Below are positions 15,857 through 23,800 of a stretch of DNA of 33,201 bases, one piece after another (the stretch's first letter is position 1; each line of letters begins with the position of its first letter). The DNA comes from an uncultured Eubacterium sp. (GTDB lineage Bacteria; Bacillota; Clostridia; Lachnospirales; Lachnospiraceae): assembly GCA_945946665.1 (NCBI GenBank), contig CAMEWO010000023.1:1-33201 (forward strand), in the 5' to 3' direction. The translations under genes and the position numbers were made by a program. The notes under the pieces were generated by a model. That model saw nothing but the letters and a program-made list of their open reading frames with translations, had not been told where the DNA came from and did not search any database.

Positions 15857-17584
15857 ATGAAAAAAATAAAAGATATAAATATGTATTTTACATATATAAT
15901 GACAAGAAAACAAAAAAAACAAATGGCTTTTATTGTTATTATGATGATTTTTGTTTCGGTATTAGAAACAATAACAACAGCATTAATATTACCGTTTACG
16001 AGTTCTGTTATGGGGAATGATTTGAGTGACTCTACCATGTTTAAATCTTTTTTTAGGATAGATAGCGACCAAGGATATATTTTAGCAATGTGCATATTGA
16101 TAATAGGTATTTATTTTTTTAAAGCAGCAGTATATCTGTTTAATCAATGGTATCAGCAAAAATTTGTTGTGGATTTTGTGTCAACACTTTCTCGAAGAGT
16201 ATTTGCAACAATTTTAAAAAAACCATATACATATCATACACATCATGCATCGTCAGAGATACAAGGGTATGTTATTAATGATATAGCAATGATTAACTTA
16301 TTTTTAAATTCTTCGTTGGTTGTAGTAACAGAAACTATGGTGATGCTATTTATTATATATATATTATGCAGGACGGATCCTTATTTTACTTTGGTGATTT
16401 TAGGTGTGATTGGAATATCAGTAGTAATAACGAATGTTGTTGTAAAAAACAAACTTAAGAAGATTGGGGTGTTATCTAGAGCATATTATGCAGAAAAGGT
16501 TAAATGGGTATCACAGACAATAGGTGGGTTAAAAGGAATTGTTGTAAATGATAAGCAGAATATGTATATTGATAATTTCAATGATGCGACAATTAAAAGT
16601 TCTAAATGCAATGCAAAAAATACATTTTTACAAAGTATACCAAGAGTAGTTGTTGAAACATCAACTATGACGGGCATATTTGGTATGATTGCTGTGTATA
16701 TAATATGTGGAGAAGATATATCGTCAGTATTGCCGATGTTTGCTACATTTGCAGTTGCGGCAATTAGAATCATGCCATCTGCAAATAGGATTAATTCCAA
16801 CTTTAATTCAATGTTGTATAATTCAAGTGCACTAAAATCAGTGTATGAAATTTTAACAGAAACAGAAACAGAAAATTTACCAAATGATAATAGTGGAGAT
16901 GATTGTAGTTTTGAATTTTCGCATCAAATAGAAATTAAGAATGTATCATTTCACTTTGAAGATGAAGATAAGAATTTATTTGAAAATGTTAATATTATAA
17001 TTCCGTACAGAAAATCTGTTGCATTCATTGGAAAGACTGGGGCGGGTAAAACAACTATGGCAGACATGATACTAGGATTGTATGAACCTCAAAAAGGCAA
17101 TATATATGTCGATGGAAAACCAATTGATAAGAAAAAATGGGCCAAAATGGTAGGATATATTCCTCAAAATATATATTTATGTGATGATACAATTAAGGCA
17201 AATGTCGCACTAGGAGAAACGGAGGATATAATAGATGAGCAAAAAGTATGGGAGTGTTTGGAAAAAGCACAATTAAAGGATTTTGTTATGAGTTTACCTA
17301 ATGGACTTAATACAATGACAGGTGAATGTGGTATAAGACTATCTGGTGGTCAAAGACAAAGAATTGGAATTGCCAGAGCCTTATATGGAAATCCACAATT
17401 TCTTGTGTTAGATGAGGCAACTTCTTCACTGGACAATGAAACGGAAAAGGCAATAATGGAGGCAATTGATGAACTAAATGGCGAGATTACAATGTTAATT
17501 ATAGCACATAGGTTAACAACGATAAAAAATTGTGATATAGTCTACAAGATAGAAAATGGAGTAGCAACATTAGTTGAAAAATAG
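15857..17584 (+). CDS. ABC exporter with fused ATPase (PglK/MsbA-like, candidate flippase)
   Basis: The 575-aa half-transporter has six membrane helices in residues about 20-310 and an ATPase domain from about 350. Walker A is GKTGAGKTT near 391, the signature is LSGGQRQR near 494, Walker B is FLVLDEATSSLD near 514 and the switch His is in IIAHRLTT near 547. Homodimers of this type flip lipid-linked oligosaccharides (PglK), lipid A (MsbA) or export peptides. In this locus no Wzx is found, so moving the lipid-linked repeat unit to the outer face is the likely job. Its position in the middle of the locus supports that. Confidence 0.87.
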   Translation: MKKIKDINMYFTYIMTRKQKKQMAFIVIMMIFVSVLETITTALILPFTSSVMGNDLSDSTMFKSFFRIDSDQGYILAMCILIIGIYFFKAAVYLFNQWYQQKFVVDFVSTLSRRVFATILKKPYTYHTHHASSEIQGYVINDIAMINLFLNSSLVVVTETMVMLFIIYILCRTDPYFTLVILGVIGISVVITNVVVKNKLKKIGVLSRAYYAEKVKWVSQTIGGLKGIVVNDKQNMYIDNFNDATIKSSKCNAKNTFLQSIPRVVVETSTMTGIFGMIAVYIICGEDISSVLPMFATFAVAAIRIMPSANRINSNFNSMLYNSSALKSVYEILTETETENLPNDNSGDDCSFEFSHQIEIKNVSFHFEDEDKNLFENVNIIIPYRKSVAFIGKTGAGKTTMADMILGLYEPQKGNIYVDGKPIDKKKWAKMVGYIPQNIYLCDDTIKANVALGETEDIIDEQKVWECLEKAQLKDFVMSLPNGLNTMTGECGIRLSGGQRQRIGIARALYGNPQFLVLDEATSSLDNETEKAIMEAIDELNGEITMLIIAHRLTTIKNCDIVYKIENGVATLVEK

Positions 17585-17601
17585 AGAGGTGGTAAATATA
17601 A

Positions 17602-18594
17602 ATGTTAAACAATAAAACAATTTTAGTAACAGGTGGAACAGGTTCATTCGGACATCAGTTCGTTAATTATGTTTTGAAGAATTACAAACTTAAGAAAATA
17701 ATAATATACTCAAGAGATGAATATAAGCAGTTTGTAATGGATAATGAATACAAAGAGCATAGAGATATTCTCAGATATTTCATAGGAGATGTAAGAGATG
17801 AAGGAAGGCTTAAGAGGGCATTGAATGGTGTAGATTATGTTGTTCATGCAGCAGCCCTTAAACAGGTACCAGCGTGTGAGTACAATCCAATTGAGGCTAT
17901 TAAGACTAATATCAATGGTGCAGTTAACGTTATTAATGCATCATTAGATGCTGGTGTTAAGAAGGTCGTTGCTTTATCAACAGATAAATCTGTTAATCCA
18001 ATTAATCTCTATGGTGGAACCAAGCTTGTATCAGACAAGCTGTTTATAGCAGCTAATTCCTATTCGGGTGAGGATGGAACAATATTCTCTATAGTGCGAT
18101 ATGGAAATGTGGCAGGAAGCAGAGGTTCGGTTATTCCATTCTTTGACAATATTATTAAGAATGGGGGAACAGAGCTTCCTATCACTGATTATAGAATGAC
18201 AAGATTCTGGATAAGCCTTGAAGAAGGCGTTAAGCTTGTTATTAAGGCTTTAGAAGAATCAAGAGGAGGTGAAACATTCATCTCTAAGATTCCTTCATTC
18301 AAGATAACTGACCTTGCCCAGGCTATGCTTCCAGGATGTGAGATGCCAGAAGTTGGAATCAGAGAAGGTGAGAAGCTTCACGAGATAATGATAACTACAG
18401 AGGATTCACTTCACACATATGAGTATGAGAAACACTTCATAGTATATCCACAGATGAATTTCTGGAATGAAGGAAAGGTAATTCCGGGTGGAAAGAAGTT
18501 GGAATATGGTTTTTCATATAGTTCTGGAAATAATAGTGAGTGGTACAATGTTGAGGATTTACAGAAACTTTTGAAAGAGCAGTATTATAACTAA
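17602..18594 (+). CDS. pseB: UDP-N-acetylglucosamine 4,6-dehydratase (inverting), PseB
   Basis: The 330-aa short-chain dehydrogenase-type enzyme carries out the first step to pseudaminic acid: UDP-GlcNAc to UDP-2-acetamido-2,6-dideoxy-beta-L-arabino-hexos-4-ulose. It has the NADP loop TGGTGSFGHQF (residues 9-19), AALKQVPACEYNP, STDKSVNPINLYGGTK with the YXXXK site near 145, and RYGNVAGSRGSVIPFF. The length is that of soluble PseB and not that of the long membrane-bound CapD type. It opens the pse block; one acetyltransferase gene stands between it and pseF. Confidence 0.92.
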   Translation: MLNNKTILVTGGTGSFGHQFVNYVLKNYKLKKIIIYSRDEYKQFVMDNEYKEHRDILRYFIGDVRDEGRLKRALNGVDYVVHAAALKQVPACEYNPIEAIKTNINGAVNVINASLDAGVKKVVALSTDKSVNPINLYGGTKLVSDKLFIAANSYSGEDGTIFSIVRYGNVAGSRGSVIPFFDNIIKNGGTELPITDYRMTRFWISLEEGVKLVIKALEESRGGETFISKIPSFKITDLAQAMLPGCEMPEVGIREGEKLHEIMITTEDSLHTYEYEKHFIVYPQMNFWNEGKVIPGGKKLEYGFSYSSGNNSEWYNVEDLQKLLKEQYYN

Positions 18595-18608
18595 TAGAAG
18601 GATGAATT

Positions 18609-19268
18609 ATGAATAAAGTAATAGAAGGGAAAAAGATTCTTGAGAAACAAGTGAGTGCGTTATGGGGATTATCACAAGAAGAAATGGAAATGTTGGATGG
18701 AGTGTTTGAAAATGTTCAATTAAGATTTGAAAAATGCTTCTCACATATTAAGAATAAGTATTATAATGCGCAAGATGGTGTTATTTTTTCTCCTTATCAT
18801 AATTGTCAATATTCATTTTTATTATATTTTTATTCAAATGAATTGTTTAAAGAGTATGGAGATAATGATTTAAGTAGTAAAATTTATTGTACTTTGAAAA
18901 TGTGTAGTGCAATGGATTTGTTTTATCAGATAGAGATGCCTGAGGTATTTTTATTTGACCATCCAGTTGGAACTGTATTAGGTAGAGCCTGTTACAGAAA
19001 CAATTTTTTATTTATGCAAAATTGTACAGTTGGTAACAATAGAGGAATATATCCTAATATAGGTGAGAATGTAATAATGATGTCGGGGGCAAAGATATTA
19101 GGAAATTGCAATATTGGAAATAACGTAATTCTATCTGCAAATTGTTATGTATTAGATACAGATATTCCTGATAATTCAATTGTATATGGGGGTAATCCGA
19201 GAGAATTAGAGATTGTACATAATAAAGAACGAATTGATGAGTTAATAAATACATTCTTCATATTATAA
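18609..19268 (+). CDS. Serine-acetyltransferase-like hexapeptide transferase
   Basis: The 219-aa protein has a helical N-terminal half (about 1-110) and a left-handed beta-helix from about 115: DHPVGTVLGRACYRNN with a likely catalytic His, QNCTVGNNRG, IGENVIMMSGAKILGNCNIG and DTDIPDNSIVYGGNPREL. This is the layout of CysE-like enzymes, but the N-terminal half is not the usual CysE sequence. The pse pathway already has its own GNAT acetyltransferase (PseH), so this one may modify pseudaminic acid, act on the 3-amino sugar, or O-acetylate the glycan. It is visibly more AT-rich than the pseB before it. Confidence 0.8.
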   Translation: MNKVIEGKKILEKQVSALWGLSQEEMEMLDGVFENVQLRFEKCFSHIKNKYYNAQDGVIFSPYHNCQYSFLLYFYSNELFKEYGDNDLSSKIYCTLKMCSAMDLFYQIEMPEVFLFDHPVGTVLGRACYRNNFLFMQNCTVGNNRGIYPNIGENVIMMSGAKILGNCNIGNNVILSANCYVLDTDIPDNSIVYGGNPRELEIVHNKERIDELINTFFIL

Positions 19269-19353
19269 ATGAGAAAAGAAAGCAAATAGATGTATTGGAA
19301 TTGGTGAGAGTACTGGGTGATACTAATTGTATTATAATACAGGAGAAATGATT

Positions 19354-20049
19354 ATGGATAATATTGCAATTATAACAGCTCGAGGTGGTTCTAAAAGAAT
19401 TCCTAAAAAAAATATAAGAGAATTCTGTGGCAGACCGATAATTGAATATAGTATAAGAGCTGCATTAGAAAGCAAACTTTTTGATGAGGTAATGGTATCG
19501 ACAGACAGCGAAGAAATAGCTGAGATATCCAAACAATGTGGAGCATCTGTTCCTTTCTTTAGAAGTGCACAGAATAGTAATGATTATGCTATAACAGCAG
19601 ATGTTATTAATGAAGTTATTATTGAGTATGAGAAATTAGGAAAGAGATTTGATACATTGTGTTGTATATATCCGACAGCACCATTTGTGACTGCTAAAAA
19701 ACTATCAGATGCATATAATGAGATGAAAAAAAATAACGCTGATTCAGCAATGACGGTGGTAAGATATGGGTTTCCTCCCCAGAGAGCAGTTGTTATAAGA
19801 AATGGCAAAATTGAATTTCAATATCCAGAATACTACAGAACAAGAAGTCAGGATTTAGAGCCAATATATCATGATTGTGGCCAATTCTATTTTTGTAATG
19901 TTGATGCATTCAAAAAATACAAGACAATGATAACTCCTAATTGTGTACCATTTGTAGTGTCTGAAGAAGAAGTGCAGGATATAGACAATATTTCAGATTG
20001 GAATATAGCTGAGATGAAGTATAATGCATCCAGGAAAAGGGAGAACTAA
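19354..20049 (+). CDS. pseF: CMP-pseudaminic acid synthetase, PseF
   Basis: The ATG at 19354 is 7 bases after AGGAGA; earlier in-frame starts at 19327 and 19348 fit worse. The 231-aa nucleotidyltransferase joins CMP to pseudaminic acid. It begins IAIITARGGSKRIPKKNIRE, the CTP loop, and continues with STDSEEIAEI, CIYPTAPFVTAKKL, YRTRSQDLEPIYHDCGQFYF and DIDNISDWNIAE. The YHDCGQFYF segment is characteristic of PseF rather than NeuA. It heads a tight run pseF-pseI-pseH-pseG-pseC with gaps of 7-17 bases. Confidence 0.92.
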   Translation: MDNIAIITARGGSKRIPKKNIREFCGRPIIEYSIRAALESKLFDEVMVSTDSEEIAEISKQCGASVPFFRSAQNSNDYAITADVINEVIIEYEKLGKRFDTLCCIYPTAPFVTAKKLSDAYNEMKKNNADSAMTVVRYGFPPQRAVVIRNGKIEFQYPEYYRTRSQDLEPIYHDCGQFYFCNVDAFKKYKTMITPNCVPFVVSEEEVQDIDNISDWNIAEMKYNASRKREN

Positions 20050-20056
20050 TAGAGGT

Positions 20057-21115
20057 ATGAATTACAGTATAAATATAAAAGGACGTAAGGTTGGTGCAAG
20101 CAATCCAACATATATTATTGCTGAGATGTCTGCAAACCATGCTGGAAGCATTGACAATGCCAGGGAAATAATCAGAATTGCCAAGGAATGTGGTGCAGAT
20201 TGTATTAAAGTCCAGACATATACGCCAGATACAATTACAATGGATTGTGATAATGAATACTTTCATATAGACAATGGTACATGGAAAGGCGAAAATCTGT
20301 ATCAACTGTATGGGAAAGCATATATGCCATGGGAGTGGCAGGGGGAATTGAAAGAAGAGGCGGAAAAGGTAGGAATAGACTTTTTCTCAACCCCATTCGA
20401 TAAATCGTCTGTGGATTTTCTGGAAAGCATTGGCATGGAATTCTACAAAATTGCATCATTTGAAATTGTTGATATTCCTTTGATTAAGTATGTTGCATCT
20501 AAAGGAAAGCCCATCATTATGTCAACCGGAATGGCAACATTGGCAGAAATTGATGAAGCAGTTGCTGCAATCAGGTCTGAAGGTAATAATCAGATAGCAT
20601 TACTTAGATGTGCAAGCGCATATCCTGCAATAACTGATGAGATGAATCTTAAGACAATGCAGAATATGTCGGAAACATTTGGAGTTCCAGTTGGCTTATC
20701 GGATCATTCTATGGGGTCAATAGGAGCCGTAACTGCTGTTGCGTTAGGAGCAAGTATTATAGAGAAACATTTTTGCCTAAGTAGAGATATAGTAACTCCT
20801 GATTCTTCGTTTTCTATGACTCCAGATGAATTCTCATGCATGGTAAAAGATATCAGGCAGGCTGAGAAAGCAATAGGCGTGGTTAAATATGGTCCGTCGA
20901 AGCAGGAAGAGACAAATATAAAGTTTAGAAAATCTATATTTGTTGAGAAGGACATATTGGCTGGACATGTTATTACGGAAGAGGATATTAGGATAATAAG
21001 ACCGGGATATGGAATGCATCCGAAATATTATGATAGTGTGGTTGGACAAAAGGCTTTAGTAGATATTAGGAGAGGTACTCCTTTACAATTTGGTATGATT
21101 AGCGACATTATATAA
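20057..21115 (+). CDS. pseI: Pseudaminic acid synthase, PseI
   Basis: The 352-aa enzyme condenses PEP with 2,4-diacetamido-2,4,6-trideoxy-L-altrose. Residues about 18-30 read IIAEMSANHAGSI, the PseI form of the NeuB motif; FFSTPFDKSSVDFLE, FYKIASFEIVDIPLI and GLSDHSMGSIGAVTAVALGA follow. The C-terminal SAF (antifreeze-like) domain runs from about 290 (RKSIFVEKDILAGHVITEED). I chose the ATG at 20057 because the family's conserved start is there; an ATG at 20024 would overlap pseF. The nearest strong site (AAAGGGAG) is about 13 bases away, so the exact start is slightly open. Confidence 0.93.
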   Translation: MNYSINIKGRKVGASNPTYIIAEMSANHAGSIDNAREIIRIAKECGADCIKVQTYTPDTITMDCDNEYFHIDNGTWKGENLYQLYGKAYMPWEWQGELKEEAEKVGIDFFSTPFDKSSVDFLESIGMEFYKIASFEIVDIPLIKYVASKGKPIIMSTGMATLAEIDEAVAAIRSEGNNQIALLRCASAYPAITDEMNLKTMQNMSETFGVPVGLSDHSMGSIGAVTAVALGASIIEKHFCLSRDIVTPDSSFSMTPDEFSCMVKDIRQAEKAIGVVKYGPSKQEETNIKFRKSIFVEKDILAGHVITEEDIRIIRPGYGMHPKYYDSVVGQKALVDIRRGTPLQFGMISDII

Positions 21116-21130
21116 TTATTGGTGATACAT

Positions 21131-21571
21131 ATGGCGGAATTATATATAAGATATGCAAACAAAGAAGATTTAGAATTACTGTTCAATTGGGCTAACGACC
21201 CATTTGTAAGACAGAATTCATTTTCAACTGATGTGATTTCGATAGAAGAACATAAAATCTGGTTTGATAATATGCTGAACAGGTCTGATGCAAAGCAATA
21301 TATATATATGAATGGAGATATTCCTATAGGACAGGCTAAGGTAAGAGTAGAGGGCAACATAGCAGAAATAGGATATAGCATTGCACAGGAATATCGTGGT
21401 AATGGATATGGCAGCAAATTATTGATTGATTTAAAAAAACAAGTGATTATAGATTTTCCTAATATAATGAAGATTATTGGAAGGGTAAAAGACAAAAACA
21501 TTGGTTCTAAAAAGGCATTTATTAGTGCAGGATATAATTGTGATTATTTGATGTTTAGTTATGATATTTAA
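21131..21571 (+). CDS. pseH: PseH-like GNAT N-acetyltransferase
   Basis: The 146-aa GNAT protein acetylates the 4-amino group of UDP-4-amino-4,6-dideoxy-N-acetyl-beta-L-altrosamine. It starts LYIRYANKEDLELLFNWAND, then PFVRQNSFSTDVISIEEHKI, and the acetyl-CoA loop YRGNGYGSKLL lies near 90-100. The first part is the typical PseH form. The ATG at 21131 is preferred over a TTG 12 bases earlier. The function is read mainly from its place between pseI and pseG together with the family match. Confidence 0.87.
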   Translation: MAELYIRYANKEDLELLFNWANDPFVRQNSFSTDVISIEEHKIWFDNMLNRSDAKQYIYMNGDIPIGQAKVRVEGNIAEIGYSIAQEYRGNGYGSKLLIDLKKQVIIDFPNIMKIIGRVKDKNIGSKKAFISAGYNCDYLMFSYDI

Positions 21572-21588
21572 GAAAATAGGGAATAACT

Positions 21589-22584
21589 ATGGTACATATC
21601 AGAGTGGATGCTAATAACATAATAGCAACAGGACATTTATTTAGGTGCATTTCCATAGCGGAAGCATTAAGAGAACTTGGCGAGGATGTTACATTCATTA
21701 TGGCTGACAATAATGGGGTATCCTTACTTGAAGACCGGTTTCCATACATTATATTAGACACAGACTGGCGTGATATGAATTCAGAATTAGCCATTCTGCG
21801 TGATATATTAGAACAAGAAAATGCAAAAAAGCTAATTATAGATAGTTATCAGGTAACAGAGAATTATCTGTCAGAAATAAGAAAATATGTTAAGACAACA
21901 TACATAGATGATGTTAATGCATTTTATTATGATGTGGATGAATTGATATGTTATGCAAACTATTATAGAAATAATAAATATGAGGAAAGATACTCCAAAA
22001 CTAAGTTATTGTTAGGATGTAATTATGTTCCATTGAGAAAAGAGTTTAGAAATGTGCCGGATAAAGTGATTAAACCGGATATAGATGAGTTGCTCATTAT
22101 GTCGGGTGGAACTGATTCTTATAATTTTATTGGGAATATCCTTGAGAATATTGATAGTTCCCAATATAAAAGGGTTAACGCAATATGTGGACGATATAAT
22201 GCATATTATGATGTTTTATATAAAAAATACAATGGAACGAATGTCAATATTGTCAGAAGTACAGATAATATCATAGATTATATGTTAAATGCAGATATTG
22301 CCATATCAGCATCAGGAGTGACATTATATGAGTTATGTGCCTGTGGAACACCAACTTTGTCATACGTTATGGCAGATAATCAGATAGATAACGCTATTCA
22401 ATTTGATAAGGATGGTATAATTTCTTATATGGGAGATATAAGAAAAGGTAATGTGATTAATAATATCATAAATAATCTGAAGACATATGATATGAAAAAT
22501 AGACAGATACAGTCATTGAGAATGAAAAAATATGTTGATAAAAATGGTGCACTAAACATTGCTGAAGAAGTAATTATGCTGTAG
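21589..22584 (+). CDS. pseG: UDP-2,4-diacetamido-2,4,6-trideoxy-beta-L-altropyranose hydrolase, PseG
   Basis: The 331-aa GT-B-fold hydrolase removes UDP before the PEP condensation. The start VHIRVDANNIIATGHLFRCI carries the catalytic His in the G-H-X-X-R-C motif near residue 15, and LLIMSGGTDSYN near 165 is the nucleotide loop. SASGVTLYELCACGTPTLSY near 240 is the C-terminal donor-site motif. The length and all motifs fit PseG. The gap to pseC is 14 bases. Confidence 0.92.
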   Translation: MVHIRVDANNIIATGHLFRCISIAEALRELGEDVTFIMADNNGVSLLEDRFPYIILDTDWRDMNSELAILRDILEQENAKKLIIDSYQVTENYLSEIRKYVKTTYIDDVNAFYYDVDELICYANYYRNNKYEERYSKTKLLLGCNYVPLRKEFRNVPDKVIKPDIDELLIMSGGTDSYNFIGNILENIDSSQYKRVNAICGRYNAYYDVLYKKYNGTNVNIVRSTDNIIDYMLNADIAISASGVTLYELCACGTPTLSYVMADNQIDNAIQFDKDGIISYMGDIRKGNVINNIINNLKTYDMKNRQIQSLRMKKYVDKNGALNIAEEVIML

Positions 22585-22598
22585 AAATGGAGAAAATA

Positions 22599-23795
22599 AT
22601 GGAGCAGTTAGCAATTAATGGCGGGAAACCGGTTCGTGAGAATAAAATATACTATGGACACCAATGTATTGATGATGATGATATTAATGCGGTTGTTGAA
22701 GTGTTAAAGAGTGATTATCTTACATGTGGACCTAAGATAGAACAGTTAGAAAAGAAATTATGCGATATCACAGGTTCTAAGTATGCAACGGCTGTCAGCA
22801 ATGGTACAGCTGCACTTCATGTTGCCTGCATGGCAGCGGGAATTGGCAAAGGTGATGAAGTAATTGTTACTCCTCTAACATTTGCAGCGTCTGCCAACTG
22901 TATATTATACTGTGGTGGAACACCAGTATTTGCTGATGTTAACCCAGAAACATATAATATTGAACCGGATTGTATAGAAAGTCTTATAACTCCTAGGACT
23001 AAAGCTGTTGTTGCGGTTGATTTTACTGGACAGGCAGTGGATGCAGACAGAATCAGGAAGATATGTGATGAACATAATCTGATATTTATTGAAGATGCAG
23101 CACATTCAATTGGAACCAGGTATAATGGGAAATGTGTTGGTAATATAGCAGATATAACTACATTCAGTTTTCATCCCGTTAAAACTGTTACTTCTGGTGA
23201 GGGCGGGGCTGTTATGACCAATAGTGATGAATTACACAAAAAAATTGTTCTTGCGAAGTCACATGGTATAACACATGACCTTACTGAGATGAAGGAAAAG
23301 AATCCAGAGGGACCATGGTATTATGAGCAGATAGAGCTTGGATATAATTACCGAATGACTGACTTTCAGGCAGCATTACTTATGAGCCAGTTAGACAAGC
23401 TTGAGAGGTTCTCAGACAGAAGGAAACAGATTGTAGCAAAATATAATGTGGCATTCAGTAAGATTCCTGAGATAATAATTCAGAAAGAGATAGAAGAGTC
23501 AGACACAACAAGACATCTCTACATAATAAGGTTGAATTTTGATATGATTAGCTGTACACGCCGTGAATTCTTTGATGCGATGTCAGCTGAGGGGGTACAG
23601 TGTCAGATTCATTATGTTCCAGTGTATTGGTTTCCATATTATGAGAACATGGGATATAAGAGGGGGCTATGTCCTAATGCCGAGATGATATATAAGAGTT
23701 GCATGAGTATACCATTGTATCCAGGCATGTCTGATAGGGATGTGGAAGACGTGATAAAAGCAGTGACAAAGATCACAAACTATTATGGGAGATAG
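22599..23795 (+). CDS. pseC: UDP-4-amino-4,6-dideoxy-N-acetyl-beta-L-altrosamine transaminase, PseC
   Basis: The ATG at 22599 follows GGAGA by 5 bases; the earlier in-frame ATG at 22587 overlaps that site. The 398-aa DegT/DnrJ-type PLP enzyme has KPVRENKIYYGHQCIDDDDI near the start, then SDYLTCGPKIEQLE, ATAVSNGTAALHVACMAAGI, FIEDAAHSIG and the lysine site FSFHPVKTVTSGEGGAVM near 185. These are PseC features. It completes the six-enzyme CMP-pseudaminic acid set. Confidence 0.92.
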   Translation: MEQLAINGGKPVRENKIYYGHQCIDDDDINAVVEVLKSDYLTCGPKIEQLEKKLCDITGSKYATAVSNGTAALHVACMAAGIGKGDEVIVTPLTFAASANCILYCGGTPVFADVNPETYNIEPDCIESLITPRTKAVVAVDFTGQAVDADRIRKICDEHNLIFIEDAAHSIGTRYNGKCVGNIADITTFSFHPVKTVTSGEGGAVMTNSDELHKKIVLAKSHGITHDLTEMKEKNPEGPWYYEQIELGYNYRMTDFQAALLMSQLDKLERFSDRRKQIVAKYNVAFSKIPEIIIQKEIEESDTTRHLYIIRLNFDMISCTRREFFDAMSAEGVQCQIHYVPVYWFPYYENMGYKRGLCPNAEMIYKSCMSIPLYPGMSDRDVEDVIKAVTKITNYYGR

Positions 23796-23800
23796 TGTCT

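Noticed and set aside
17602-18594. CapD/LegB-type dehydratase for another sugar
   Set aside because: Length, motifs and the full set of following pse genes favour PseB.
19327-19353. TATAAT at 19333-19338 as a promoter for pseF
   Set aside because: No acceptable -35 box at 16-19 bases upstream, and the region is AT-rich, so a chance match is likely.
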